Program-made: the position numbers and the translations under genes
Part shown: positions 1 to 11,312 of the stretch, piece by piece
How the letters are laid out: every line of letters starts with the position of its first letter
Numbering within the stretch: the first letter of the stretch is position 1
Origin: Calvatia gigantea
Lineage: Eukaryota; Basidiomycota; Agaricomycetes; Agaricales; Lycoperdaceae
Length of the DNA stretch: 64,000 nucleotides
Reading direction: 5' to 3'
NCBI GenBank assembly: GCA_025093985.1
Contig: JACAAK010000014.1
Coordinates: forward strand, 1,426,001-1,490,000
Notes under the pieces: generated by a model
Database searches by the model: none
What the model was told of the DNA's origin: nothing
The model's input: only the letters and a program-made list of their open reading frames with translations

Positions 1-3000
1 CAGTTGTCCTGCTGGTAGTTGCAGTAGACACAAAGGTATTGCTCAAGAGTCTGGTTAGTCTGTTCAGTTTGTCTGTCACCCTCAGGGTGATATCTGGAGG
101 TGAAGTGTAACTTCATGTCCAGTACTTGTCCAAGCGAGTGGAAGAAGTGCGAAATGAATTCGGAGCTGCGATCAGACATAACATGTTTGGGAATGCCATG
201 TTTTGAGAATACATGAATGACAAATAGACAGGCGAGTTCGGCTGAGGTGATGGTGTCGTGAGTGGGAATGAACAAAGATTGCTTGGTGAGGTGATCAATG
301 ATAACAAGGATAGTGTTGTAGCCAGAAGATGTGGGAAGTTTCTCGATGAAGTCCATAGAGATAGAGTTCCATGGCCATTCAGGAATGGGGAGCTGCTTGA
401 GGTTTCCATAAGGTCAGTGTTGTTGTGGCTTAGAGTGCATGCAGGTGACACAGGATTTGCAGAAATCTTTAACTGTCATGCGGATTTCGGGCCAAGTGTA
501 ATCACATCAGACTAACTCCAGAGTCTTGTTCTAACTGAAGTGTCCAGAAAGGATGTGATCGTGTTTGTACTATAGAACACAAAGTTGAAGATTGTCAACA
601 TTGGAAATGTAGATCCTGTCATCAAGGTGGAGAAAACTGGATGAATCTACAGTCCAGCATCCTTCAGGTTTGGCTAGGTGTGGAGCCACAGTCAGGTCTT
701 GCAGAAGAGATGAAAGGATGTCGGAATGCAGCTGATCGAGGTCAATGATTGTGGCTGCACGAAGGGAAGGGGTATAAAGATAAGTAGCACAGATGGAGGC
801 TGCAAGTTGTTCATGAGTAAAGACTGGACAAAAGTTATGAGGATTGACTGTAGCATAGCCATTATTCCCCCCTTTAGGGTAGATGTCCCATCGTCTAGTT
901 AAAGCATTGGGCTTCATACCAAGTCAGCTGGGGTGAAAGTGGATAATGAGGTTGAACTGTAACAGGAATTCGGACCAGCAGGCTTGATGGCGGGTGAGGA
1001 TTTTAGTGGTGCAGAAGTACTCCAGGTTCTTATGGTTAGTGACAACGTTGATGGGAAGGGGAGCACCTTCAAGGTAATGCCACCAGATCCTAAAAGCTTC
1101 GAAGATAGCCAGTAGTTCCTTGTCATATGTGTCGTAGTTCAACTCAGCTGAGGTAAATGTGCAGGAGAAGGCCATGGGGTGAACTTCACCATCTTCAGTG
1201 ACGATAGAGAGGATGGCAGCTAGCGCATAGTCAGATGCGTCAGTCTCAATGATGATCTGAGCATCAGGGATCCAGTGGATCAGGATAGGAGTGGAGGTGA
1301 AAGCATCCTTTAATGATTGAAAAGCCTCTTGACATTTATCGTTGAAGTTCCAAGGAATACCCTTGTGGGTAAGGTGGGTAAGAGGAACTACAATGTCAGA
1401 GTAGTTATAAATGAAGTGATGATAGAAGTTGGCAAAACCTAAGAAGGACTGTATGTCCTTGATCTTCTTTGGTTCTGGCCAGTCCTGGATAATCTTGACC
1501 TTGTCCTCAGACATCTTGAGACCATCAGGGGAAAGAATGTAACCAAGATATTCAACTGTGTCAGACTCGAATTTGCACTTATCCGCGTGGGTGTAAAGAC
1601 CGTTCTGCCTAAGCCGCTTGAGAACCTCGCAGACTTGCTTGCAGTGTATGCTGATGTTGTCGGAATAGATGAGTATGTCATCAAGATAGACTGTAATGCA
1701 GACATCTAAGAGATCTTTGAAGATGTTGTTCATGAACCGCTGGAAGGTGGTAGGTGCATTGGTAAGGCTGAAAGGCATAACAAGCCACTCGAACAACCCG
1801 TAGCGGGTTCAGAAGGCCATTTTCCATTTGTTACCTTCTGCGATGTGGATGAGGTGATAAGTGTGGCGTAGGTCAATCTTGGTATAGATGCAGGCTTTGT
1901 GGGGTGAATCAAGTAGGTTAGATATGAGAGGAAGGGGGTAGTGATTCTTCTTGGTAATGCGGTTGAGACCTTGGAAGTTAACGCACAAACAGAGTGAGCC
2001 ATCCTTTTTCTTGACAAAGAGGACAAGGGCTCCGTGAGGGGAGTTGGAGGGACAGATGAATCCAATAGCAAGGTTTTCATCAATGAATTCATGTAGAGCC
2101 TCTAGTTCAACTTGAGATAGTGAATAGATGGTACCAACCAGTGGTTGGCTACCTTCTTCAAGATTGATCTGGAGATTATACAGCTGATGCAGGGCAAGCT
2201 TGTCAGCCTTCATTTTACTGAAGATGTCAGTGAATTCATGGTACTCTTCCAGAATATTGGACCAATCGTCCTGGAGTTCCTCGACAGCAGCTGAGGAAGC
2301 TGTTATAGATGGGTCGTTGAGATTGAGGCTATACTGAACTGAACCAGGGAGGCGAGAGGCATGGAAGAAGGCAGTGGCATTAACCAGTGAGATGTGCAGA
2401 TGAGCTACATCAACCATGCCCATAACAGAAGTGGCAGAAGAAGCAAATGGTGAAAACTGTGAGGTGACAGATGGGGTGGCTGAAGCAGATGCCGCAGAGG
2501 ATGCAGGTGCAACTGGAATGGACGCACTGCAAGCAGAAGTGGCAGGAAGTTCAGGCTAAAGTGGATGGAAAGTGATATGGCCCAGAACCCAGTCAATCAA
2601 TAGATTGTAGCAGGTGAGCCAGTTATATCCAAGAACTACAGAGCAGGAAGAGTCAAGCTGAGTGACGTAAAAGTCCAGAGTCATAGATTCACCACAGTCA
2701 AAGGTAACAGGAAGCTTTACTAGTTCAGTAATGTATGCGTTAGACAAGCCATCAAAGAGACGAAGTTCAATAGGAGGAATAGGTGAGGTTGGAAGATCAT
2801 GTGAATGTACAAAGTCAGAGTTTACAAAACAATGGGTAGACCCACTATCAACGAGAGCCTTGAAGCAGACGAGATCGGATGAAGTGGATGAAAGAATGGA
2901 AGGGGAAGAAAGGAAAAGCTACAGAGAATTGGGATTAGAAAGAGTGGAAGTGTTGAGCTGAAAACACTCTGTGGCACAGGTGAGTTCAACGCGGTCCTCA

Positions 3001-3036
3001 GCCTGTGCAAAGTCCTGAGAACCACCATTCATTTTC
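1..3036 (-). pseudogene. pol: G1 pol: protease, RT, RNase H, integrase (partial)
   Basis: Polyprotein that would process Gag, copy the RNA and integrate the cDNA. In order from the right: aspartic protease with a DSG active site (about 2840-2870); RT (about 2420-1300) with the YLDD catalytic motif near 1670-1700; RNase H (about 1300-1000); a linker; the integrase zinc domain near 430-560; and the integrase core to the left edge. The third RNase H aspartate (TDHKNL in G7) reads TNHKNL here (about 1024-1041), so the nuclease should be dead. Stops at several places, including one near 1808 and one in the integrase, break it. All pieces share one frame, which is -1 relative to gag. Confidence 0.88.
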
Positions 3037-3038
3037 CT
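2991..3038 (-). promoter_or_regulatory. G1 -1 ribosomal frameshift cassette (decayed slippery site)
   Basis: The heptamer AGGAAAA (3032-3038) directly abuts the gag stop TGA. A 6-nt spacer follows, then a 9-bp stem (5' arm 3017-3025, 3' arm 2991-2999) closing a 17-nt loop, with two G-U pairs. Spacer and loop lengths match those of G2 and G7. The first base of the heptamer is A where G7 has G in a CpG context, so the slippery site was probably GGGAAAA before CpG decay. Loop bases ACTTTG can pair with a downstream CAGAGT using one G-U pair. Confidence 0.7.
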
Positions 3039-4492
3039 GAGCTCTTTTCAGAGCTCTCCCCAACTACTTTGGCCTTGCAGGCAATAGCCTTTGCAGTTGA
3101 AGCAGCTTTCTTCCTACACTTGCTAACTTTGTAGCCGGTGTTGCCACAGAAGAGGCAGAGGTTGTTGTTGAGGCGGTGCTTTTGTTCTTTGGTGGTCAGC
3201 TTGCCATCCTTGCTGAGCTTGTCAGATAAGTTAGGTTTAGCAGGTGAAGATGATTTGGCAGGTGTGGAGGAGGAAAGGGTAGTGTTAGCAGGTTTGTTCG
3301 AAGTATTGCCCTTGTTGCTGTTGCTATTGCTGTAGTTGGGCTTGTCATTGTTGCTTTTGCTGTTGTTGTTGCTGTTGTTACTGCTGTTGCTGGCCTTGTT
3401 TGAGGAAGGTCCAGGGTTGTTACCTGACTTTCTGTTGAGAGAAGCAGATGCCAATTCAGCCGCTTCTTTTGTGCAGGTCTTCTTGTGTTGTTGTTCCCAG
3501 TAGCAATTGTCAAGGATGATGGCTACCTCTCACATTTCATTGAAAGAGATGGGTTTGCCATTGGGGTGAGAAGAGAGGGTGTCTTGGAGATGATCCAGGA
3601 GGCCTTTGTAGTAGCGGTAGCAGAGGACGTCATTGCCCCATCGAAGTTGGGATGAGAGCCACATGAATTCGACATTGTAGGTGGTGATCTTCTCACCATG
3701 CTTCATCTTCAAGTTCTCAAGGAGTTCAGCCAACTTGCCCTTCAAATCAGCTATGCTAAAGTTGGTCTTGAGCTCAGTGGTGAACTCGTCCCAGTCAGTG
3801 GACCAGGCATGGGATATGCCTTAAGTCTTTTCCTGGTCGATGCCTGTTTCAAACCAGCAAAGAGCAACATCAGTGAGGAAAGTAAGGGCGAAGTTGACCT
3901 TGGTGGTATCGGATGTGAATTGTGCGGGGTTGGCATGAAAATAGAGTCAACATTGGAAAAGGAAGTGGGAAAGGTCATCGGGGTTGGCACTGCTGAATGG
4001 TTCGGGTTTGCAGGCCTTAGTATGGAGAGGTCGAGGAGACTGAGGCAGCTGAGAGTGGGCATGATCGTCTATAGTGTTAGCAAGGGATCTAATAGCGTGG
4101 GCCAGAGGGTGATCAAGTCCCCGACGGCTGTGCAGCTCACTAGTGCTTGCTTCATCATTATCATCACCATCATCATCCAATGGTTCTTCAGGTTTGTCAT
4201 CACCTCCAGGTCCATCGCCTCCACCATTATCAGGATTGGGGTAAGAGTAGTTGGCATATTCTAGACTATTGTCTTGGTCATCACCATAGTTGTCTTCATC
4301 ATTAATACTATCGTTACCACCACCAGGGTAGCCAGGGTTTCCAGGGGGAACTGTGCCTATATCATTTCCACTACTTGGGCCCCGAGGTGGGCCAGAGCTA
4401 TGTTTGGGAAGTTCCTCCCAGATTGGCTCTACGAAGGGGTTAGGGGAGGTTTGTGGAAAATCACCTGAAATGGATAGGTGAGATCGTTTCAA
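3029..4492 (-). pseudogene. gag: G1 gag (nucleocapsid with mutated zinc knuckle)
   Basis: Structural protein forming the virus-like particle. The N-terminal third (about 4490-4000) is Pro/Gly/Asp-rich. The capsid-like middle (about 3950-3530) resembles the gag of G2 and G7. The C-terminus has an Asn/Ser-rich tract (about 3280-3420) and one zinc knuckle near 3110-3150. The knuckle reads CX2CX4YX4C: the zinc-binding His found in G2 and G7 is Tyr, a single CAC to TAC change. The start is unclear: an ATG at 4601 is in another frame, so one frameshift or a different start is implied. In-frame stops divide it into three open pieces. Confidence 0.82.
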
Positions 4493-4639
4493 TCTGTGAG
4501 TTCTGGGGGTGGATTGGGTTGATGAAGGGAATCATTTGGGGTTGTTATGAAGGGACCGACAGATGGTTGTGCCCAGTCTTAGTTCTGACAAATGTAGCCA
4601 TAGTAAGTAAAGGAATAGAATTCAACAGCAGGAGTTGGA
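4493..4639 (-). other. G1 untranslated leader and gag N-terminal remnant
   Basis: Sequence between the primer-binding site and the longest open part of gag. It holds an ATG at 4601 followed by about 18 codons to a stop, in a frame different from downstream gag. It is probably the original gag start put out of frame by an indel. I see no other feature. Confidence 0.5.
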
Positions 4640-4649
4640 AGTCTGAAAT
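4640..4649 (-). promoter_or_regulatory. G1 primer-binding site (predicted self-primer)
   Basis: Ten nucleotides starting 2 nt after the 5' LTR. On the minus strand they read ATTTCAGACT, the exact reverse complement of AGTCTGAAAT at 4890-4899 in the LTR. That LTR sequence lies 34 nt downstream of the first base of a TATA box (4926-4933), where transcription should start. This is the arrangement used by Tf1 of fission yeast, where the 5' end of the RNA primes its own reverse transcription. Confidence 0.75.
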
Positions 4650-4651
4650 AC

Positions 4652-5282
4652 TGTTAAGTGTGGATCATGTGGGTGAGATGACTGAAGTCTAGATGCCCGA
4701 GGGTTATGTGCGAATGCGGATGAAGGTGGGCAAAGTGGGTGAACTCAGGAGGACCATGGCTTCAACATGTGTATTGTGCCCTCCTGCCAACAAGTGGTCT
4801 TAACTTCAGAACAAGGGACAAGAGCAGAGACAGAGGCGAGGACAGATACGGAGGCAAAGATGGAACAGAAGTAGCATGTCACTAAGTTGATTTCAGACTG
4901 AGGATTACAAGCAAAGTAGCTACAGTTTATATACTTGATGGAGAGTGGTTCTATGAAAGGAAACTACTGTGACTTCATGTGCTGGCCAGGCATGGCCGCT
5001 AGATAGAAAACACCAGACATGCAACTAACTAGAAGGAATAAGGTGAAACAGGAACATCATGAATGGGAAAAAGGGAATTGCAATGGAAATGGGGGTAGGT
5101 ATAACAACTGGAGAAATGTACAAGGAGGGTAATTGGAAATTAACATTAGATGTCAATAATAAGAATGGAGTGCAGGGGAGGTGGGGGAGAGCAGGTGAGA
5201 GCAAATGGTAACTAAAATATAAATGGAATATAATTCAGGCATGAGTAGGTGAAGTGGGTGAGTGTGCATAGGGGTTGTGACA
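4652..5282 (-). repeat. G1 5' LTR (family A, 631 bp)
   Basis: Begins TGTCACAACC and ends ACTTAACA in element orientation. The TATA box TATATAAA is at 4926-4933 and the predicted RNA start at 4899, so U3 is about 5282-4900 and R/U5 about 4899-4652. It has the same length as the solo LTR at 31826-32456, which shows the same TATA-to-start spacing. Confidence 0.92.
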
Positions 5283-7391
5283 AGTAAGAGCATCAGGTTT
5301 TGTCCCTAGTCGGCCGGGGTGAAAGCAAATCATGAGGTTGAACTGGGAGAGGAACTTGGACCAACAGGCTTGGCAGCAGGTGAGGATTTTCATAGTACAG
5401 AAGTGTTCTAGGTTCTTGTGATCAGTAACAACATTGATCACAAGAGGGGCACCTTCAAAGTAGTGCCACCAAATCCTGAAAGCTTCAAATATAGCCAGGA
5501 GTTCCTTGTTGTAGGTATCATAATTCAGCTTGGCCAGACTGAAAGTGCGGGAGTAGAATGCCATGGGGTGAACTTCACCATCCTCAGTAATGAGGGAGAG
5601 GATGGCTGCTAGCACATAGTCAGATGCATCGGTCTCAACAATGATCTGAGCATCAGGTATCCAGTGAGTAAAGACAGGTACTGAGATAAAGGCATCCTTC
5701 AATGATCTGAAAGCTTCTCAACAGTCATTGCTAAACTTCCACACCATGCCCTTTTGGGTGAGGCAGGTCAGTGGGACAACAATATCAGAGTAGTTGTAAA
5801 TAAAGCGACAGTAGAAGTTGGCAAAGCTGAGGAAGGACTGTATGTCCTTGACCTTCTTTGGTTCAGGCCAGTCCTGGATGATCTTGACCTTTTTCTCAGA
5901 CATTCTGAGACCTTTGGGGGAGAGGACATATCCAAGGTATTCAATGGTATCGGATTCAAACTCACACTTATCCATGTGGGTGTAGAGGCCATGTTTGTGG
6001 AGCCACTTTAATACATCCTTAACCTGCTTGTGGTGGTTGCTGAGGTTGTCGGAGTAGATGAGGATATCATCAAGATAGACCATAATGCAAACATCTAGGA
6101 GATCCTTGAAGATGTCATTCATGAACTACTGGAAAGCAGCAGGTGCATTAGTGAGGCCAAAGGGCATAACAAGCCATTCAAACAAGCCATAGCGGGTTTG
6201 AAAGGCTGTCTTCCATTCATCACCAGCTACAATGCGAATGAGGTAGTAAGCATGGCAGAGGTCAATCTTGGTGTAAATGCAGACTTTGTGTGGAGAGTCG
6301 AGTAGGTCAGATATAAGTGGAAGAGGATAGCAGTCCTTCTTTGTAATACAGTTGAGACTTTGGAAGTCAACACAGAGTCGGAGGGAGCCATCCTTCTTCT
6401 TGACAAAAAGGACTGGAGCTCCATAAGGGGAGTTGGAAGGGCAGATGAAGCCAATGGCAAGGTTTTCCTCAATGAATTCATGGAGGGCCTCCAGTTCAGT
6501 CCGGGACAGAGAGTAGATGGTACCAACAGGAGATTGGCCACCTTCTTCCAGATTGATTTGGAGGTCATAGGGTCTATGTTCAGCAAGTATGTTGGCCTTT
6601 GCTTTACTGAAAACATTGGCAAACTTGCAATATGCTTCAGGAATGTTAACCCAATCATTAGGTTCCTCATTGATGGTGGCCGAAGTAGCTGACATCAATG
6701 GGTCATTGAAGTTAAGGCTAAATTGAACTGAACCAGGAATGTGTGTGGTATGCAGGAATATAACAGCATTTACCAAGGAGATATGGGGACGCATGGAGCC
6801 AGAGGGTGGAGAGGACTGTGGATCTATAGGAGCAGGTGCAGCTGAAATGGGTGCCAAAGAGTATGTGGACACAGCAGAGGCAGTCACAACACACAGAGAA
6901 GTGACAGGATTTTCAAGCTGTGGTGGTTGGAAAGTAATACTGCCCAAGGCCCAGTCAATCAATGGATTGTAGCGGGTGAGCCAGTTGTATCCCAGAACCA
7001 CAGAACAAGAAGAGTCGAGTCTAGTGATGAAGAAGTCCAGAGTCATAGATTCACCACAGCCAAAGGTGACAGGAATTTTCGCAAGTTCAGTAATAAAAGC
7101 ACTAGAAGAACTGTTGAAAAGACAGAGCTCAACAGGAGGAATGGGCGAGGTCAGGAGGTCATGAGAGTGGATAAAGTCAATATCCATGAAGCAGTGTGTA
7201 GAGCCACTATCAATGAGGGCCTTGAAATGGATATCGGAGGGGGAGCAGATGAGCGAAGAGGAGATAGACAGTTGAAAAGAGTTGGGATCAGAAAGAGCGG
7301 ATGTGTTGAGTCAGAAACACTCTGTGGCACAAGTGAGTACAATGCGGTCCTCAGCTAGTGTAGAGTCTTGAGGACCACTACTTAGTTTCCC
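5283..7391 (-). pseudogene. pol: G2 pol: protease, RT, RNase H (truncated by G1)
   Basis: The protease DSG site is near 7200-7215. A long open stretch of about 350 codons (7187-6126) covers protease and the RT fingers. RT continues through 6122-5718 with YLDD near 6065-6085. RNase H (5702-5283) keeps the DASDY and TDHKNL motifs. Only isolated stops interrupt it, at about 6123 and 5717. The frame is -1 relative to gag. The C-terminal 13 or so residues of the last open frame read into the G1 LTR and are not part of the protein. Confidence 0.88.
7344..7391 (-). promoter_or_regulatory. G2 -1 frameshift cassette at the gag/pol junction
   Basis: Slippery heptamer GGGAAAC (7385-7391), with codons GGA AAC in the gag frame, followed at once by gag stop TAA. 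A 6-nt spacer leads to a 9-bp stem (5' arm 7370-7378, 3' arm 7344-7352) with one G-U pair and a 17-nt loop. Pol continues in the -1 frame, as this signal predicts. Confidence 0.8.
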
Positions 7392-8773
7392 GAACTCTTA
7401 TCAAAGTTCCTGTCAACCACCTCAGTGAGTCAGGCCACAGCCTTCACAGCCAAGGTAGCTTTCTTCCTGCACCCACTCACCTTGTGTCCTGTGTTTCCAC
7501 AGAAGAAACAGAAGTTGTTGTTCAAGTGCCATTTGCGCTCATTGGTAGTCAGCTTGCTGTCCTTGCCAAGTTTGTCAGTCAAATTGGGCTTCGCCGACAA
7601 AGTGGACTTCGAGACAGAAGAGGAGGGGGTAGCAGTAGACGTTGAGGGTTTGGGGTTGTTGCCCTTGCTGCTGGTGTTGTTGGGCTTGTTGCTGGTGCTG
7701 CTGGTGTTGTTGGTGGAAGAGGATGGGTTTTGGCCAGGCCTCCTGCTAAGAGAAGCAGATGCTGTTTCGGTAGCTGACTTTGCCCAAGTCTTTTTGTGCT
7801 GACACTCCCAATAACAGTTATTGAAGAGGAGAGTAATCTCCTGCATCAGGATGAAAGTGGTAGGCTTACCAGTGGAGTGACTGGACAGGGAGTCCTGGAG
7901 ATGATCCGGGAGCCCTTTGTAGTATTGGTGGCAGAGCACCTCATCATTCCAATTAAGCTGTGATGACAGCTGTATGAACTCAACATTGTAGTTGGTAATT
8001 TTCTTGGAGTGTTTTATCTAAAGGTTATCTAAAAGCTCAGTGGATTCACCACACAGGTCTGCAATCCCAAAATTGGTTTTGAGCTCTAGGATGAAAAGAT
8101 CCCAGTCGGAGGTCCACAGGTAGATAGTACCAAGAGTCTCCTCTTGGTCGATAGCTGTCTTGAACCATTGGAGAGCAGTATCAGTCAAATAGGTGAGTGC
8201 AAAGTTCACCTTATTGTTGTCGGTCGGAAAGGGCAAGGGGTTGAAGCGAAAGTAGAGCTGACATTGGAACAGGAACTGATGTAGTTCCTCAGGGTTAGCA
8301 CCGTTGAACATGTTAGGTTCATGGGCCTTGGTGCAGGGGGTTCAGGGTACTTGGGGTGGCTGAGAACAGGCCCGATCATCTAACTTGTCAGCCAAAAGTG
8401 CAATGGCTTCCACCATTGTCAAACCTCAGTGTTGGGGATTTGGGGCACTGTCATCACCAGTGTTACTGTCAGGAGGGGCTTCACCATCATCACCACCATC
8501 GTTACCATCTCCTGGATCTGGAGGTCCCTCGTCGAAAGGGTCCTGATTCTGGTTCTCACCTTGGTTGGATAACCAGTCCTTATCATTTTCATGATCGGGA
8601 TCGGGCCCTTCCTGCAAGACCTCTTCAAAGGGGGTTCTTTGGAGTGCTACTACTGGAGAAGCTTTGTGTTGAGGGGTTCCATAGGAAAGTGGTGTGGTGG
8701 CCTTCTGGCTTCTGGCAACAGAAGCCTTCTGGGCTTTGGAAGTAGTTTGTAACCTGGTGGTCATAGTAGGCAT
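7382..8773 (-). pseudogene. gag: G2 gag with CCHC zinc knuckle
   Basis: Starts at ATG 8773, 56 nt from the LTR. Three open pieces lie in one frame: an acidic, Pro-rich N-terminal part (8773-8426), a capsid-like part (8311-8018) and a C-terminal part (7939-7430). The last has an Asn/Ser/Thr-rich tract and an intact knuckle reading CFFCGNTGHKVSGC. It ends at TAA inside the frameshift cassette. Each piece aligns with G7 gag. Confidence 0.85.
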
Positions 8774-8815
8774 AGTAATGAGTGATAAAGGGACAAGGGA
8801 ACGACAGAAGAGTGG

Positions 8816-8826
8816 AGTCTGATTAT
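8816..8826 (-). promoter_or_regulatory. G2 primer-binding site (predicted self-primer)
   Basis: On the minus strand reads ATAATCAGACT and starts 2 nt after the LTR. It is perfectly complementary over 11 nt to AGTCTGATTAT at 9064-9074, which lies 34 nt from the first base of the TATA box at 9101-9108. Pairing stops exactly at 11 nt on both sides. Confidence 0.8.
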
Positions 8827-8828
8827 AC

Positions 8829-9377
8829 TGTTATGATTGGGTTATGTGGGATATTGGCCAAAGGTTAGCTGCCAGGTAATGTTGGGTGAGAATGTACAGG
8901 GCAGGTAAATTTGGACAAGTACGAGATTTGGACTCAGTGGCTTCAACGTATGTGTTGCACCTTCCTGCTGTTGTCGAAGTCTGTATTTCAGGAGGGAGTA
9001 GGGTCAGAGGGTTGGAGGAACAGAGACTGGGAGGAACAGGATTAGAGGGTGTAATCATGGTCAATAATCAGACTAAGGATTTACAAGTATGGGGACTAGG
9101 TTTATATACTAGTCTGAAAAGCAGGAAGTACAAAAGTAATGGTGAATGAAGAATGGATGGCCGCCAAGGGCGGCCGCCTAACAAGACACCAAGATCAAGT
9201 TCTAACCATAAGGCAATAGTGGAGAAGTTGAAGGGGATAGAGATTAATGTAGAAAATAGGATATCAGCCTGACTGACAGAAAGAATGAAGAGCATCCCAA
9301 TACAGCCAGACTAAGGTAATGATGACTACAAGCAGGGGAAGCAGATGAGAGTGGGCAAACGTGCGCAGGTCATGACA
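8829..9377 (-). repeat. G2 5' LTR (family B, full length, 549 bp)
   Basis: Starts TGTCATGACC and ends ATCATAACA in element orientation. U3 is about 9377-9075, with TATATAAA at 9101-9108. R/U5 is 9074-8829. It is the full-length form of the 245-bp LTRs found on G7, which lack U3. A short GC-rich palindrome, GGCGGCCGCC-like, lies near 9160-9178. Confidence 0.92.
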
Positions 9378-9789
9378 TTTCTCTACTGTTCCAATCTACT
9401 TCCAGGTTATGTTTGACCAGCCAGTCATGTCCCAGGAAGACTTCTGTGCAGTCCTGTAGTTGTATGACTAATGCTTCAATCCACTCTTTGTGTCCTTGGA
9501 TATTTATGTCGATTGTGGCTGTCTCCATTACTTTTCCACCCTGGTTTGGTGTTCCATCTGTGTTTAGTATCAAGATTTGTTGTTCTAGTTTTTGGGTGGG
9601 AAGTCCTTCCTTGTCTACCAGTTTTTTGCTGATGCTACTGGTTGTGCATCCCAAGTCAACAATTGTGTCCACCATTATCTCCTTTTTCACTGTTTGTATT
9701 TTTCCTTTTAGGTTTAGTTCATACTTTCTTCTCTGAGGAATTGTGTAAAATTTGTCTGATATCCTAGATACAAGCTTTTGGACTCTCAA
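9378..9789 (-). pseudogene. G3 protease (aspartic, DLG at the active site)
   Basis: Open frame of 139 codons corresponding to the protease domain of family-C pol. The expected D-S/T-G active site reads DLG in VDLGCTTSSIS (about 9640-9665), and a typical flap and LGHDWL segment follow (about 9405-9430). G4 shows the same DLG. The residue could be a TCG to TTG decay of Ser or a family trait. The frame is -1 relative to gag, and the coding sequence stops at the G2 insertion. Confidence 0.75.
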
Positions 9790-9797
9790 GGTAGTGT

Positions 9798-10925
9798 CTA
9801 CTCAGAGTCTTCAGAAAAATCCTTCTTTTCTTCATCATCAGCTTCTTCAATTCCTTGGACCTGTATCTTCTTGGAAGCAGTGCAGGCCTTTGCTATATGG
9901 CCTGTTTTACTGCAATTGTAGCAGGTTATCCCTTTGGGTTTCTTGCAATCTTTTGCCATATGTCCGAAAATGCCACAATTATAGCATTTGGGTTTTCCTT
10001 CAGCATTGAAGATGTGGCATCAGCTTCCTATTTCCATTGGCTCTCCCATTCCTCCATAGGTTGTTCCAGTGTTGGTTTTCTTATCTCCTCAGTATTCTGA
10101 TGCTTTGTACCCCTGTCCTACAGTGAGGATGGCTTCTGTCCATTCTGCATAGGTGTCTGGTCTGGTGCTAGGTGGGTATCCTGTGATGGTGTGGATGATG
10201 TCTTGCCTGGCATTCTTCTTGAGTAAGAACATTGCATATTTGTTGTCTGTTTTCACCTTGCTCTTTAAAACTTGGAATTCAATTAGGTAGTCTGCTGTGT
10301 TTTTGTTCCCCTGTTTGAATTTCTCGATTTGCCATTCCGCTTTGCTGTTTGAGGCATCATTGGAAAAGGTTTTTTTAAAGTCCTCGGAGAATGCTTTCCA
10401 GTCCACTGAGTCTTCTCTGTCTAGGATTTGTGGGGCCTTCATTGCAGCATAGGCTCCTGCTGTTCCTCCTCTTAGCCTGGCTAAGACTGCTATAGCTTTG
10501 TCATCCACTAAGACTATTTTGTTAAACTTCATGAAGAGCATCATTGCTTTCCACCAGTTATCAAATTTGGTGTGGGTACTGTTGAAAAATCCTGGGTCTG
10601 GCACTAAGCTCTTCCCACTGGGCACTATTGCAGGTACTACTGTGTTGTTGGTTATATCGGAGTCAGTTTCTGATTCTGTTTTGTCTGAGCTTGATTCGTC
10701 TGATTTCTCCTGATGGATTAACTCTTCCTCTACTAGGTCGAGTTCGTTTAGAAGTTCTGATAATGCTTCTTCTTCTGCTGGGTTTGCTCCAGTTTCATCA
10801 TGTGTTCCTCTGGTTAGTTCTTCAGGTACTTTGGGGTTCCCTGTTTCTTCTTCATCTGATGTTTCAGATTCGTTGTCAGTGACTTCGAGATTTGGTTCTC
10901 TATATTCATCTGGGTTCGAGCTCAT
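9798..10925 (-). pseudogene. gag: G3 gag with tandem zinc knuckles
   Basis: ATG at 10925. The first 278 codons are open, with an acidic N-terminus followed by a retrotransposon-gag capsid region including a KFDNWWKAM-type stretch. A stop near 10089 precedes the C-terminus, which carries two knuckles, [14 protein letters not shown] and [14 protein letters not shown] (about 9975-9880). It ends in an acidic tail at TAG 9800. Homologous to the gag of G4 and the gag fragment of G10. Confidence 0.85.
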
Positions 10926-11004
10926 ATACTAGCTCCTGGGTTGTCTTTGTTCAGGTCTGTTTCAACCTACTCCTTGCAAGGTGAGGTGGGGACGCTTAAC
11001 CAAA

Positions 11005-11312
11005 TGTTACAACCTTAGTCTGAGTTTACCTCAGGTTGCAACCTTGGGCTAAGACTTGAGGGCGAGTAAGGGAAGGAGAATAAGAGATAGTTAAATGTAC
11101 CAAATACAGTAGATGTATGTACACTTAAATACAGAGAATCATCTAGTTGAATGGATGGGGTAGCTACATGAAACGTCCAGTAAGGTAGGCATAGTGGTTA
11201 TCATGAGTCATAGCCAGAGATCACTCAATAGGAATAGGTGAAACAGATGTACTAGCGGTATAGAAATGCAGACAAGGACAGAGTATGATGTGATTAGTGA
11301 AAAACCATAACA
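11005..11312 (-). repeat. G3 5' LTR (family C, 308 bp)
   Basis: Begins TGTTATGG and ends GGTTGTAACA in element orientation. The adjacent primer-binding site (10992-11002, TGGTTAAGCGT) starts after a 2-nt gap. The matching R sequence in this LTR has decayed at three C/G positions, so pairing is only 8 of 11. The same pair is perfect in G4. Confidence 0.88.

Larger units (their letters stand above)
1..5282 (-). mobile_element. G1: Ty3/gypsy chromovirus, family A (3' part left of window)
   Basis: Minus-strand LTR retrotransposon read right to left: 5' LTR, gag, protease, RT, RNase H and the start of integrase, which runs off the left edge. It is inserted in the pol gene of G2. The junction at 5282/5283 cuts the G2 sequence at a site that is uninterrupted in the homologous element G7 (near 26327-26340). 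The expected 5-bp duplication is AGTAA (5283-5287), and its partner should lie left of the window. Gag lies in one frame and pol in the -1 frame; the interruptions I see are stop codons, apart from one probable frameshift at the gag N-terminus. Confidence 0.9.
5283..9377 (-). mobile_element. G2: Ty3/gypsy chromovirus, family B (5' two thirds)
   Basis: Minus-strand element carrying 5' LTR, primer-binding site, gag, protease, RT and part of RNase H. It is cut at 5283 by G1, so integrase, chromodomain and 3' LTR lie left of the window. It is collinear with G7 at 26.3-29.9 kb but clearly more CpG-depleted: many positions that are CG in G7 are TG or CA here. Its LTR abuts the protease gene of G3 at 9378, with expected duplication TTTCT. 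Confidence 0.92.
9378..11312 (-). mobile_element. G3: Ty3/gypsy element, family C (5' part)
   Basis: Minus-strand copy with 5' LTR, gag and protease. It is interrupted at 9378 by G2, so RT onward lies left of the window. It is inserted inside ORF3 of G4: the sequence right of 11312 resumes mid-ORF3, homologous to G10 near 59690. Collinear with G4 at 15.2-17.2 kb. Confidence 0.88.

Noticed and set aside
113..515. Open frames on both strands in the first 500 bp
   Set aside because: They are out of frame with the integrase coding that aligns with G7 25.43-25.93 kb.
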